A stretch of 64,000 nucleotides of DNA from DATAEE01 sp963725145 (GTDB lineage: Bacteria > Acidobacteriota > Vicinamibacteria > Vicinamibacterales > 2-12-FULL-66-21). Under the pieces are notes generated by a model. It saw only the letters and a program-made list of their open reading frames with translations, ran no database searches and was not told the origin of the DNA. Shown here one piece after another: positions 17,160 through 25,908 of the stretch (positions are counted from its first letter, which is position 1; every line of letters starts with the position of its first letter). Made by a program: the position numbers and the translations under genes. The stretch lies in contig CAVRXL010000012.1 in assembly GCA_963725145.1 (NCBI GenBank), positions 1,364,001-1,428,000 on the forward strand. The letters run 5' to 3'.

Positions 17160-18905
17160 GTGGTGCCAGATAAAAGCCCGTGCCACATCAGATCGATCGC
17201 CGCGCTCGCCCTCGCCGCGTCGGCGATCGCCTGGGCGCCGTCTCCCCGCGCCGACGAGTGGCGCGTCTCCTTCGCCGACGTCGCGGCGAAGGCGGGCCTT
17301 CTCCATCCATCGATCTACGGCGGCGTCGATCGCAAGCGGTTCATCATCGAGACCAACGGCGCGGGCGCTGCGCTCGTCGACTACGACAACGACGGCTGGC
17401 TGGATGCGTTCATTCTGAGCGGTACCCGGCTCGAGGATGGCGCGCGACGGGAGATCGCGTGGCCGAAAGACAAGGCGCCAACCAATCGGATGTACCAGAA
17501 CCGACGGGATGGAACCTTCGAAGACGTGACCGCGCGCGTCGGCCTCGCGCGCACCGGCTGGGCTTCGTCGGTCTGCGCCGGCGACCACGACAACGACGGG
17601 TGGACCGATCTCTTCGTGACGTACTTCGGCCGGAACGTGCTCTATCGCAACGACGGCGGGCGCGCGTTCCGCGATACGACGTCCGCCGCCGGCCTGGCCG
17701 CAAAGGCAGACCGATGGGGATCGGGCTGCACCTTCGTCGACTTCGATCGCGACGGCCGCCTCGATCTCTTCGTCGCGAACTACCTGGCGTTTGATCTCGC
17801 CACCGCGTCCGAGCCGGGCAAAGGGCCGAACTGCCTCTGGAAGGGCGTCCCGGTGAACTGCGGGCCGAAGGGACTGCCGACGGACACGAATCTTCTTTAC
17901 CGCAACAACGGTGACGGAACGTTTACCGACGTGTCGGCCCGCTCGCAGGTGGACCGCGTGACCGGCCGCTATTCGATGACCGCCTCCGCGGCCGATGTCG
18001 ACGAAGACGGCTGGCCCGATATTTACGTCGCCACCGACTCGACCGCCGCGATTCTCTATCGCAACAACAAGGACGGCACGTTTACTGACATCGCCGTAGA
18101 GAGCGGCGCGGCGTTCAACGATCAAGGCAGTCCGCAGGCAGGGATGGGGCTCGCGGTATCAGACTACAATCTGGACGGCCGGCTCGACCTCCTCAAGACC
18201 CACTTCGCGGACGACATCCCGGCGCTCTATCGCAATCTCGGGAAAGGGATGTTCGAGGACGTCGCGATGGCCGTCGGGCTCGGCGCGCAGAATCGGCACG
18301 TCGAATGGGGCTCGGGGATGCCGGACCTCGACAACGACGGCCTGCCGGACATCTTTTACGTCACGGGTAACGTCTACCCCGAGATCGAGAGCGTGCTCCC
18401 CGAGTATCCGCACCGCGGCCCGCGCGTCGTCTTTCGCAATCTGGACGGCGCGCGGTTCAGCGATGTGACCGCGGCTTCAGGCCCCGGCGTCGGGGCCCGC
18501 CACTCGAGCCGCGGCGCGGCCTTCGGTGACGTCGACAACGACGGCGACGTGGACGTCCTCGTCATGAACATGAACGAACCGCCCTCACTCCTCGTCAATG
18601 AAGCGACGGCATCGACGGCTGCGTCGGGAGCGAACCACTGGCTGATGATCCAGCTCGAGGGTACGCGTTCGAACCGATCCGCGATCGGCGCCACGGTCAT
18701 CGTTCGGGCTGGCGCCCGCCGCCAGGCGCGCGTCGTCCTCAGCCAGTCGAGCTACTACTCGCACGACGATCTCCGGGTTCATATCGGGCTGGGTTCGGCC
18801 GCAGCCGCCGACGAAGTGGAGGTCCGTTGGCCGAGCGGGGAACTGCAGCGGCTGGAGAATGTCAGAGCGGATCAGATACTCAAGATTCGAGAGACCAAAC
18901 GCTGA
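17160..18905 (+). CDS. FG-GAP/VCBS and ASPIC-UnbV (CRTAC1-like) exported protein 2
   Basis: A 581-aa homologue of the protein at 14452, with the same build: signal segment (IAALALAASAIAWAPSPRA), FG-GAP/VCBS repeats (DYDNDGWLDAF, DHDNDGWTDLF, DFDRDGRLDLF, DVDEDGWPDIY, DLDNDGLPDIF, DVDNDGDVDVL) and a C-terminal ASPIC/UnbV domain (NRSAIGATVIVRAGARRQ ... VEVRWPSGELQRLEN). The start GTG touches the previous stop. The two copies are clearly related but diverged, so the duplication of the TPR/ASPIC unit is old. The gene lies just upstream of a TonB-dependent receptor on the same strand. Confidence 0.85.
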   Translation: MVPDKSPCHIRSIAALALAASAIAWAPSPRADEWRVSFADVAAKAGLLHPSIYGGVDRKRFIIETNGAGAALVDYDNDGWLDAFILSGTRLEDGARREIAWPKDKAPTNRMYQNRRDGTFEDVTARVGLARTGWASSVCAGDHDNDGWTDLFVTYFGRNVLYRNDGGRAFRDTTSAAGLAAKADRWGSGCTFVDFDRDGRLDLFVANYLAFDLATASEPGKGPNCLWKGVPVNCGPKGLPTDTNLLYRNNGDGTFTDVSARSQVDRVTGRYSMTASAADVDEDGWPDIYVATDSTAAILYRNNKDGTFTDIAVESGAAFNDQGSPQAGMGLAVSDYNLDGRLDLLKTHFADDIPALYRNLGKGMFEDVAMAVGLGAQNRHVEWGSGMPDLDNDGLPDIFYVTGNVYPEIESVLPEYPHRGPRVVFRNLDGARFSDVTAASGPGVGARHSSRGAAFGDVDNDGDVDVLVMNMNEPPSLLVNEATASTAASGANHWLMIQLEGTRSNRSAIGATVIVRAGARRQARVVLSQSSYYSHDDLRVHIGLGSAAAADEVEVRWPSGELQRLENVRADQILKIRETKR

Positions 18906-18998
18906 CGAGTACCGAGACCGTCAAGAATTCGACAACAAGATCGATCGATCCAAGCCCATCTGTAGGCGTCACTAGTACAAATACGTTACCGAAACTCC

Positions 18999-19027
18999 TT
19001 GACCCGTCCCGTCGCACTTACTACGCT
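18999..19027 (+). promoter_or_regulatory. Sigma70-type promoter of the TonB-dependent receptor gene
   Basis: -35 TTGACC (18999-19004), 17-base spacer, -10 TACGCT (19022-19027). The predicted leader is about 55 bases, with GGGAGGCGG shortly before the ATG at 19089. Confidence 0.6.
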
Positions 19028-19088
19028 GCGAGATCGCGCATCGCGCGGCAGACACCGAAGCTCTCTCGGCGTCTCGGGAGGCGGATTC

Positions 19089-22000
19089 ATGAACGAGTTG
19101 GTCGGTGTGCGGGCAAGAGCTCATTCATCTGGGCTTGCACTCATCGCGCTGCTGATCGCGCTTGCTGTCCCGGCGCCCGCCGTCGGGCAGGCGGTCTACG
19201 GCAGCATCAGCGGAAACGTCAAAGACTCATCGGGCGGTGTGCTGCCTGGTGTGACTGTCACCATCACGAGCGTCGAGCGAAAGACGACGGACTCGGTCGT
19301 GACGAACGACAGCGGCCTGTTCATCAAAGAGCGCCTCCTGCCGGGTGCCTACGAGGTCAAGGCGGAGCTGTCCGGCTTCAAGGTGGCTGTCGTCCCGCGA
19401 GTCGACGTGAGCATCGACACGCAGACACCAGTCGACTTCACGCTCGAGGTGGGGCAGGTCGCGGAGCAGATTACTGTGACCGGCGGATCGACCCTCCTCA
19501 CGACCGACCGCGCCGACGTGGCGACGCGGTTCGATACGAAGCAGATTACCGATCTCCCGGTACTCGACCGCAACTTCACGAAGTTCGTGCTCCTGACGCC
19601 GGGTACCCAGCAGCTGAATTGGCAGCACGCCGCGAGCGAGAACCCGCAGGGCTCCACGCAGACGATGGTCAACGGGCAGCACTTCAGCGGGACGACGTAT
19701 CAGCTCGACGGCACCGAGAATCGTGATCCGATCCTCGGGATCATCGTCATCAACCCTACGCTCGAGTCGATTCAGGAAACGAAGATCACGTCGCAGAACT
19801 ACGACGCCGAGTTCGGTCAGGCCACCGCGGGTGTCGTCTCGGTGCAGACCAAGTCCGGGACCAATTCGTTCCGCGGCAGCGCGTTCGAGTTCCATCTGAG
19901 CGACCGCTTCCAGTCGCGGAACCCGTTCACGCAGTTCCAGCCGAATCCGGTCACCGGCGAATTCCTGCCGGAAACGAGCCGCGACCAGTTCGGCGGTTCC
20001 ATCGGCGGGCCGATCGTGGAGAACAAGTGGTTCTTCTTCGGCGACTACCAGGGAACGCGATTTACGCAGGGCGGGTCCCGGCTGCTGTCGGTCCCCACGG
20101 ACGCGGCGCGTGCCGGCGATCTGAGGGCCTACGGCGTCAACATCTACGATCCGGCGACCGGTCAGCAGTTCCCGAACAACGTCATCCCGTCGAACCGGCT
20201 CTCCGCGCAGGCCCAGAATATTCTCGCGTTGATTCCGAGGGCCAACGCGCCGGGCCGGGACAACGGCACGCGCGACAACTTCGTGGCCTCCAACTCGGAG
20301 ACCTTCGAGGAAAACTCGATCAACGTGCGCGTCGACGGCCGGCTCAGCGACAGCCTGAATACCTTCGCGCGTTACAGCCTTGGGGACTTCTTCCGCGACG
20401 GCCCGACGGCGTTCGGCCAGGGGGGCGGCCAGGAGATCGTCAGCCTTGGAGGCGTATCCGACGTTCGCAACCATAGTCTGGCTCTCGGAGTCGATCGAAC
20501 GTTCTCCGATACGATGCTGGCGGACTTCCGCTTCGGGTTCTTCAAGTACAAGGTCAACGTCCTGCCGTTCGACTTCGGCACACGGCCCGCGGCGGACGCA
20601 GGCATTCCCGGCCTCAACACCGACAGCACGTTCAGCTCCGGCCTGCCGGCGGGCTTCGTCGACAACGAAGGCTCCAGCGAACAGGGCGCTTTCGAATTCG
20701 GGTCGGGTCTCGGCGTCAACCGGTGCAACTGCCCGCTCGATCAGGACGAGAAGCAGTTCCAGATCGTCGGCAACCTGACGAAGTTTTACGGCAATCACAG
20801 CTTCAAGTTCGGCATCGACGTCCGCCGCGCGTATAACCTCCGCGTGCCGAGCGATGCGCACCGTTCGGGCGAGTTGACGTTCAGCAGCGACCGGACCTCG
20901 CTCGCGGGTGCGGGCGGGCTTGGACTCGCGACTTTCCTCATCGGCGACGTGACGAACTTCCGCCGGTACGTCAGTCCGAATACGGACGCGCGCGAGCGGC
21001 AGTGGCGCCACTTCTACTACGCGCAGGACACCTGGCGGGTGACCGACAAGCTGACACTCAACTACGGGCTTCGGCTCGATATCATCAACCCGCAGACCAT
21101 CAACGAGCCGGGCAACGCCGGGTACCTCGATCTCGATACGGGCGAGATCAGGGTCGTCGGGATCGGCGGCGTCGGCCTGAACGGTGACGTCGAGAACAGC
21201 TTGAACTGGGCGCCGCGCGTCGGCGCGACCTACCAGATCGACGAAAAGACGGTGCTGCGTGCCGGCTACGGCCGCAGCTACGACATCGGCGTGTTCGGGT
21301 CGCTCTTCGGCCACAGCGTGACGCAGAACCTGCCGGTGCTGGCGGTGCAGGACCTCACCCCGCCGTCGAACTTCGACCGGGTCTTCACGCTCGCTTCCGG
21401 CCCGCCGCCACCGGTCTTCCCGGACGTCCCGTCGGACGGCACATTCCCGTTGCCCAACGGCGTGTTCACGCGCGCGTTGCCCGAGCAGCAGCGGCCGCCC
21501 ACGGTGGACGCGTTCAACGTCATCGTGCAGCGGCAGCTGAGCGACACGATGTCGTTCGAGATCGGCTACGTCGGCAATCGCGGCGATCGGGTGTTCGCGG
21601 GGGATGGCCCGGCGTTTGACATCAACCAGGCGACGATCAACGGGTATCCGGGCGTCCCGCGGAACAACCGCCGCCCGTTCTTCAACGCCTATGGCTGGAC
21701 GCAGGGGATCGATTTCTTCTGCAACTGCGCGACGAACTCCTACCATTCGATGCAGGCGAAGTTCAACAAGCGCTTTTCCAATGGCTATTCGGCCAAGCTG
21801 AACTACACGCTGCAACGTGCCCGCCAGCACGACGGGCAGTACTTCGAGGCCAACATTCCGCAGCATCAGGGACTCTTCGACAGCGAGCTCAACTACGGAA
21901 CGCCGGGATGGGATCGTGTGCACAACTTCGTGGCATCCATCGTGGCGGAGATTCCTGTCGGCCGAGGCAAGCGCTACATGACGGATGCTTCGCCAGGTCT

Positions 22001-22496
22001 GGACGCCCTGATCGGCGGCTGGCAGTTCAACACGAACATCATCATCCAGAGCGGGCTGCCGTTCGATGTGACGTATGCCGGGGCCGGCGCGGATCGCGAC
22101 ACGGGGCCCAACCGGCCCAACGTCATCGGCGACACCGGAGGGCCCGAAACACAGGAACAGTGGTTCAACTCGGCGCCGATCGGCTCCCCCGGCAGCGCGT
22201 TCGAGCGGCCGGCGGTCGGCACGTTCGGGGACATGGAGCGCAACTCGCTGCGGGGGCCCGGGTACTGGCGTGCCGATGCGTCGCTGTTCAAGCACTTCGA
22301 GCTTGGCGAACAGCGCCGGCTCGAGCTCCGCATCGAGGTGGTCAACCTCTTCAACAACGTGAATCTCGGTAATCCGGCGTCCGAGATAGGCGTGCCTGGC
22401 GATCCGCGTCCGAATGCCGGCCGGATCAACTCGGTCGTCTACGACAACGCCGATCCGATGCGGAACTTCCAGTTTGCGTTGAAGTTCTCGTTCTAG
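19089..22496 (+). CDS. TonB-dependent receptor with carboxypeptidase-regulatory-like domain (Oar-like)
   Basis: Outer-membrane protein of 1135 aa. The ATG at 19089 has a GGAGG-type site and gives a signal peptide ending APAVGQA. Residues ~35-115 form a carboxypeptidase-regulatory/SusC-type beta domain (GSISGNVKDSSGGVLPGVTV). The plug follows (about 120-250: TDLPVLDRNFTKFVLLTPG; QATAGVVSVQTKSGTN), then a long beta-barrel ending in an aromatic residue (FALKFSF), as expected for BAM-inserted proteins. Oar-like receptors in acidobacteria are numerous and mostly of unknown ligand. Co-direction with the TPR/ASPIC genes suggests an envelope uptake or surface-display module, but it has its own promoter. 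Confidence 0.88.
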   Translation: MNELVGVRARAHSSGLALIALLIALAVPAPAVGQAVYGSISGNVKDSSGGVLPGVTVTITSVERKTTDSVVTNDSGLFIKERLLPGAYEVKAELSGFKVAVVPRVDVSIDTQTPVDFTLEVGQVAEQITVTGGSTLLTTDRADVATRFDTKQITDLPVLDRNFTKFVLLTPGTQQLNWQHAASENPQGSTQTMVNGQHFSGTTYQLDGTENRDPILGIIVINPTLESIQETKITSQNYDAEFGQATAGVVSVQTKSGTNSFRGSAFEFHLSDRFQSRNPFTQFQPNPVTGEFLPETSRDQFGGSIGGPIVENKWFFFGDYQGTRFTQGGSRLLSVPTDAARAGDLRAYGVNIYDPATGQQFPNNVIPSNRLSAQAQNILALIPRANAPGRDNGTRDNFVASNSETFEENSINVRVDGRLSDSLNTFARYSLGDFFRDGPTAFGQGGGQEIVSLGGVSDVRNHSLALGVDRTFSDTMLADFRFGFFKYKVNVLPFDFGTRPAADAGIPGLNTDSTFSSGLPAGFVDNEGSSEQGAFEFGSGLGVNRCNCPLDQDEKQFQIVGNLTKFYGNHSFKFGIDVRRAYNLRVPSDAHRSGELTFSSDRTSLAGAGGLGLATFLIGDVTNFRRYVSPNTDARERQWRHFYYAQDTWRVTDKLTLNYGLRLDIINPQTINEPGNAGYLDLDTGEIRVVGIGGVGLNGDVENSLNWAPRVGATYQIDEKTVLRAGYGRSYDIGVFGSLFGHSVTQNLPVLAVQDLTPPSNFDRVFTLASGPPPPVFPDVPSDGTFPLPNGVFTRALPEQQRPPTVDAFNVIVQRQLSDTMSFEIGYVGNRGDRVFAGDGPAFDINQATINGYPGVPRNNRRPFFNAYGWTQGIDFFCNCATNSYHSMQAKFNKRFSNGYSAKLNYTLQRARQHDGQYFEANIPQHQGLFDSELNYGTPGWDRVHNFVASIVAEIPVGRGKRYMTDASPGLDALIGGWQFNTNIIIQSGLPFDVTYAGAGADRDTGPNRPNVIGDTGGPETQEQWFNSAPIGSPGSAFERPAVGTFGDMERNSLRGPGYWRADASLFKHFELGEQRRLELRIEVVNLFNNVNLGNPASEIGVPGDPRPNAGRINSVVYDNADPMRNFQFALKFSF

Positions 22497-22625
22497 GAAC
22501 GCAGAGGACGCAGAGGGAGCCGAGGGCGCAGAGGATTCTGCCTCCTCGGCGCCCCCGGCGTTCTCTCCCCTTGTCCCCTCCCCATTGCGTCCTTTGCCTC
22601 CTCTGCGCTCTCTGCGTTAACTGCG
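22497..22625. repeat. Large inverted repeat of GCAGAGG type, family D
   Basis: The left arm (22498-22535, ACGCAGAGGACGCAGAGGG) and right arm (22585-22622, CCTCTGCGCTCTCTGCGTT) are largely complementary, giving a long imperfect hairpin after the TonB-receptor stop. It could serve as a bidirectional terminator or an RNA-stability element. Confidence 0.75.
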
Positions 22626-22626
22626 C

Positions 22627-22632
22627 TAAAAT
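22627..22632 (+). promoter_or_regulatory. -10 box of mgtE-recO
   Basis: TAAAAT directly after the family D hairpin, leaving a leader of about 25 bases to the ATG at 22664. The AAGGAG at 22633-22638 is too far upstream of the ATG to act as the ribosome site. Confidence 0.45.
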
Positions 22633-22663
22633 AAGGAGTTTTTAAACCTCCGACCAGACTCTC

Positions 22664-24031
22664 ATGGCGGCTCAGCGCAGACTCGACATCGTTCTCGACT
22701 CGGTCAAGAGGCTCCTCAGGATCGGCGCGACCGCCAACCTGCTGAATCTGCTCCAGAAGCAGTACCCCGCCGACCTTGCGCAGCTGTACGCCGAGCTCCC
22801 GGATAAGGAGCGCCGCGCCGCTTTTTCGGTCCTCGTCGAGCGCCATGCGCGCCTGGCGATGGAGGCGCTGGCCGAGATGGAGCCGGCGGCCGCCGCCGAG
22901 CTGCTCAGCGACCGCCCCGCCGAGGAGATCGCCCGCCTCGTCCAGGAGATTCCGACCGACGACGCCGCCACGATCATCGACCACCTGCCGGAGGAGCTCT
23001 CCGGGGCGGTCGTCGAGCTGATCAAGCCAAAGCCGGGCGGCGGCGTCGGCGAGCTGCTCGAGTACGCGGAGAAGACCGCCGGCCGCATCATGAACCCGAA
23101 TGTCTTCGCGCTGAGCGAGGACATGACGGCCGGCGAAGCGATCACGGCGCTCCAGCAGGCGCGGGACGTCGAGATGGTCTTCTATCTCTACGTCGTCGAT
23201 GGGCGCCGCCATCTCGTCGGCGTCGTCTCGCTGCGGCGCCTGCTGCTGGTGCCTCCCGAGACGCCGCTCAAGCGGATCATGACGACCGACCTCATCAGCG
23301 TCCGTGCGGACATGGACCAGGAGGAGGTCGCGCGCCAGGTCGCGTCCTACAACATCCTCGCGATCCCCGTCGTCGACGAAGAGAACAAGCTGGTGGGCGT
23401 CATTACGGTGGACGACGTCATCGACGTCATCAAGGACGAGGCGACCGAGGACGTGTATCGGCTCGCCGGCGTCGCGAGCGACGACCGCGTGTTCACGCGC
23501 GCGTCCGATTCGCTGCGGCGGCGCCTGCCGTGGCTGATCGTCAACCTCGCGACGGCGTTCATGGCGGCGTCGGTCGTGGCGATATTCGAGCCCACGATCA
23601 GCAAGGTCACGGCGCTCGCGGTCTTCATGCCGATCGTCGCTGGCATGGGGGGCAACGCCGCCACGCAGACGCTCGCGGTCATCGTCCGGGGGATCGCGCT
23701 CGGCGAGCTGACCTGGGGCAACAGCCGGACGGCGCTGTTCAAGGAGATCGCCGTCGGGCTGGGGAACGGCGTCGCGACCGGCCTCGTCGCGGCGGCGGTC
23801 GTATGGATCACGCGGGGCCAGCCAATACTCGGGATGATCCTCGGCATGGCGATGATCATCAACATGTTCGTGGCCGCCGCGGCGGGCACGCTCATCCCGC
23901 TGGCGCTGCGCGCGCTGAAGGTCGATCCCGCGCTCGCGTCGTCGGTGTTCATCACGACGCTGACCGACGTGTTCGGGTTCCTCTCGTTCCTGGGGCTGGG
24001 GACAATCTTTCTGAGATACTTGCAGGCCTAG
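22664..24031 (+). CDS. mgtE: Magnesium transporter MgtE
   Basis: Mg2+ channel/transporter, 455 aa. It has an N-terminal superhelical MgtE_N domain (residues ~25-130: LLQKQYPADLAQLYAELP), two CBS domains (about 140-260: AGRIMNPNVFALSEDMTAGEA; VDEENKLVGVITVDDVIDVI) and a C-terminal transmembrane domain with five predicted helices carrying the pore signature (MPIVAGMGGNAATQTLAVIVRG). Cytoplasmic Mg2+ normally closes the channel through the N and CBS domains. The stop TAG shares a base with the recO GTG (TAGTG). It is the second Mg-type transporter in the window besides corA. Confidence 0.94.
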   Translation: MAAQRRLDIVLDSVKRLLRIGATANLLNLLQKQYPADLAQLYAELPDKERRAAFSVLVERHARLAMEALAEMEPAAAAELLSDRPAEEIARLVQEIPTDDAATIIDHLPEELSGAVVELIKPKPGGGVGELLEYAEKTAGRIMNPNVFALSEDMTAGEAITALQQARDVEMVFYLYVVDGRRHLVGVVSLRRLLLVPPETPLKRIMTTDLISVRADMDQEEVARQVASYNILAIPVVDEENKLVGVITVDDVIDVIKDEATEDVYRLAGVASDDRVFTRASDSLRRRLPWLIVNLATAFMAASVVAIFEPTISKVTALAVFMPIVAGMGGNAATQTLAVIVRGIALGELTWGNSRTALFKEIAVGLGNGVATGLVAAAVVWITRGQPILGMILGMAMIINMFVAAAAGTLIPLALRALKVDPALASSVFITTLTDVFGFLSFLGLGTIFLRYLQA

Positions 24032-24786
24032 TGCCTCTTTATAGATCGGAAGCTCTCGTCCTTCGGACCTACCGCTACGGCGAAGCGGACCAGATCGTCG
24101 TGTTCCTGACACGAGATCGCGGCAAGAAGCGTGGTGTCGCCAAGAACGCACTGAAGTCGCGACGGCGTTTCATGGGTGCGCTCGAGCCGCTGACGCGGGG
24201 GCGCGTCGCGTATTTCGAGCGCGAGCACCGCGAGCTGGTCCGGCTGGAGTCGGTCGAGCCGGCGCGCTCACCGTTCGCGGCGGCGGCCGGCGGCGATCCG
24301 GACGCGCTCGCCCACATCGGCTACTTCGCCGAGCTCCTGGACGAATGGACGCCTGACGCCGATCCTCACGAGACGCTGTTCCGGCTCGGCGCGTCGATGG
24401 TCGAGGCGCTTGCGGTGGGCGCGCCTGCCGCGCCGCTGGCGCGCTACTTCGAGTACTGGCTGCTGCGGCTGCAGGGCGTGTATCCCTCGCTCGCCGGATG
24501 CGGCGCGTGCGGCGGAAGCCTCGCCGAGGGGGCCGTCGTGCTGCCACGCGCGCACGAGTTCGTCTGCCGCGCGTGCGTGCCCGGCGGCGCCGACGCCGCT
24601 GGAACGCTGTCGCCAGCCGCGCTCGAGTTCCTTCGCGGCTCTGCCGGGACGCCCCCGAGCGCCATCGCGGCGCTGGGCCTCGCGGAGACCACGGCGCGTG
24701 AGCTGGAAGGGGCGCACCGCCGTCTGATCTCGACGCACCTGGAAAAGGAGCTCAAGTCGGCGAGGGTCCTCAGAGAACTCCGATAG
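24031..24786 (+). CDS. recO: DNA repair protein RecO
   Basis: Recombination mediator that with RecR loads RecA on SSB-coated DNA; 251 aa. The N-terminal OB-fold is clear (YRSEALVLRTYRYGEADQIVVFLTRDRG), followed by the alpha-helical part and a four-cysteine zinc site (CGACGG ... CRAC). The start GTG at 24031 overlaps the mgtE stop by one base and gives MPLYRSEALVL, the usual RecO beginning. A longer in-frame reading upstream is only a shadow of mgtE. mgtE-recO coupling is presumably incidental. Confidence 0.92.
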   Translation: MPLYRSEALVLRTYRYGEADQIVVFLTRDRGKKRGVAKNALKSRRRFMGALEPLTRGRVAYFEREHRELVRLESVEPARSPFAAAAGGDPDALAHIGYFAELLDEWTPDADPHETLFRLGASMVEALAVGAPAAPLARYFEYWLLRLQGVYPSLAGCGACGGSLAEGAVVLPRAHEFVCRACVPGGADAAGTLSPAALEFLRGSAGTPPSAIAALGLAETTARELEGAHRRLISTHLEKELKSARVLRELR

Positions 24787-24930
24787 GAGGCACAGAGTAA
24801 CGTGAGAACAGAGAGAAAAGGCGGGGACGAAGAGGCACAGAGACACAGAGGCGCAGAGGTCATTCTCTGTGTCTCTGCGTCTCTGTGTCTCTACGTGCCC
24901 GCCTTTCTCTGTGTCCTCCTCACGCTCTGT
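24787..24930. repeat. Large inverted repeat of CACAGAG type, family D-like
   Basis: The left arm around 24818-24861 (AAAAGGCGGGGACGAAGAGG; AGAGACACAGAGGCGCAGAG) is followed by its near complement (CTCTGTGTCTCTGCGTCTCT through CGCCTTTCTCTGTG, 24863-24914). It forms a long near-perfect hairpin between recO and glyQ. No Rho-independent U-run is seen. Confidence 0.8.
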
Positions 24931-24941
24931 GATCTCCAACA

Positions 24942-25811
24942 GTGACGTTCCAACAGCTCATCTTCAAGCTGACCGAGTTCTGGGCCTCACGCGGCTGTCT
25001 GATCCAGCAGCCTCACGATGTGGAAATGGGGGCCGGGACCATGCACGCCGAGACGTTCCTCCGCGTGCTCGGACCGGCGCCCTGGAGCGTGGCGTACGTC
25101 CAGCCCTCCCGGCGTCCGGCCGACGGCCGCTTCGGCGAGAACCCGAACCGGCTCTACAAGCACCACCAGTTCCAGGTCATCCTCAAGCCGGCGCCAGACG
25201 AGGTACAGCAGCTGTACCTCCAGAGCCTCGAAGCCGTCGGGATTGACCTCGGCGCGCACGACGTGAGGTTCGAGGAGGACAACTGGGAGTCGCCGACGCT
25301 CGGCGCATGGGGGATCGGCTGGCAGGTTCTGTACGACGGCCTGGAAATCACGCAGTTTACCTACTTTCAGCAGGCCGGCGGGCTGGACCTCTCGCCGATC
25401 TCCGCCGAGCTGACCTACGGGCTCGAGCGGATCGCGATGACCCTGCAGGGAGTGGACAACGTGTACGACCTGCAGTGGGGCCCCGGCGTGAAGTACCGGG
25501 ACGTGCGTCACAGGGACGAAGTGGAGCAGTCGAAGTACAGCTTCGGGCAGGTCGAGGGCTTGAGCGCGGGGGAGTTCGCCCGTCAGCACCGTGAATGGTT
25601 CGACGAGTACCATGCGCTCGCCCGGAAACTGCTCGACGGGGGCCTGGTGCTGCCCGCGCTTGACTACACGCTCAAGTCCTCTCACATCTTCAACGTCCTC
25701 GACGCGAGCGGCGGCATCGGCGTGGCCGAACGCACCGCCTACATCCTGCGGGTGCGGCAGCTCGCGGTGGGAATCGCGAAGGCGTGGGTGGGGGAGGCGC
25801 AGCATGCGTAG
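24942..25811 (+). CDS. glyQ: Glycine--tRNA ligase alpha subunit
   Basis: Catalytic alpha subunit of the bacterial alpha2beta2 glycyl-tRNA synthetase, 289 aa. The GTG at 24942 gives MTFQQLIFKLTEFWASRGCL. Family signatures include IQQPHDVEMGAGTMHAETFLR, VAYVQPSRRPADGRFGENPN and YGLERIAMTLQGV. The stop TAG is part of a family A palindrome (GCGTAGGCC). It is followed after 97 bases by glyS, the gap holding two opposed copies of that palindrome. Confidence 0.96.
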   Translation: MTFQQLIFKLTEFWASRGCLIQQPHDVEMGAGTMHAETFLRVLGPAPWSVAYVQPSRRPADGRFGENPNRLYKHHQFQVILKPAPDEVQQLYLQSLEAVGIDLGAHDVRFEEDNWESPTLGAWGIGWQVLYDGLEITQFTYFQQAGGLDLSPISAELTYGLERIAMTLQGVDNVYDLQWGPGVKYRDVRHRDEVEQSKYSFGQVEGLSAGEFARQHREWFDEYHALARKLLDGGLVLPALDYTLKSSHIFNVLDASGGIGVAERTAYILRVRQLAVGIAKAWVGEAQHA

Positions 25812-25894
25812 GCCTGACCTTCAGGTCAGGCGTGCTGGAATCATCCGACCATTCGTCTTTGACCCGGCACGCCCGACCTTAAGGTCGGGCCTAC
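25808..25894. repeat. Paired REP-like palindromes (family A, copies 2 and 3, opposite orientation)
   Basis: Copy 2 at 25808-25835 (GTAGGCCTGACCTTCAGG, variant) and an inverted copy at 25866-25894 (GACCTTAAGGTCGGGCC). Copy 2 supplies the glyQ stop. Such head-to-head pairs can fold into one larger cruciform and are typical of BIME-like elements. Confidence 0.85.
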
Positions 25895-25908
25895 AGCGCC
25901 AGTACTAG

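Noticed and set aside
15981..18125. A 714-codon minus-strand frame opposite the TPR and ASPIC genes
   Set aside because: It spans several real plus-strand genes and has shadow composition.
19227..22295. A 1022-codon open frame on the minus strand opposite the TonB-dependent receptor
   Set aside because: Arg/Val/Asp-rich shadow translation typical of high-GC codon bias; no family motif; the plus-strand gene is unambiguous.
22497..22663. Mg2+-sensing riboswitch upstream of mgtE
   Set aside because: The hairpin lies before the -10 box and belongs to a repeat family also found elsewhere; the predicted leader is only ~25 bases.
24787..24941. T-box or glycine riboswitch upstream of glyQ
   Set aside because: The structure is a simple long inverted repeat of CACAGAG words with no T-box sequence, glycine aptamer core or terminator U-run.
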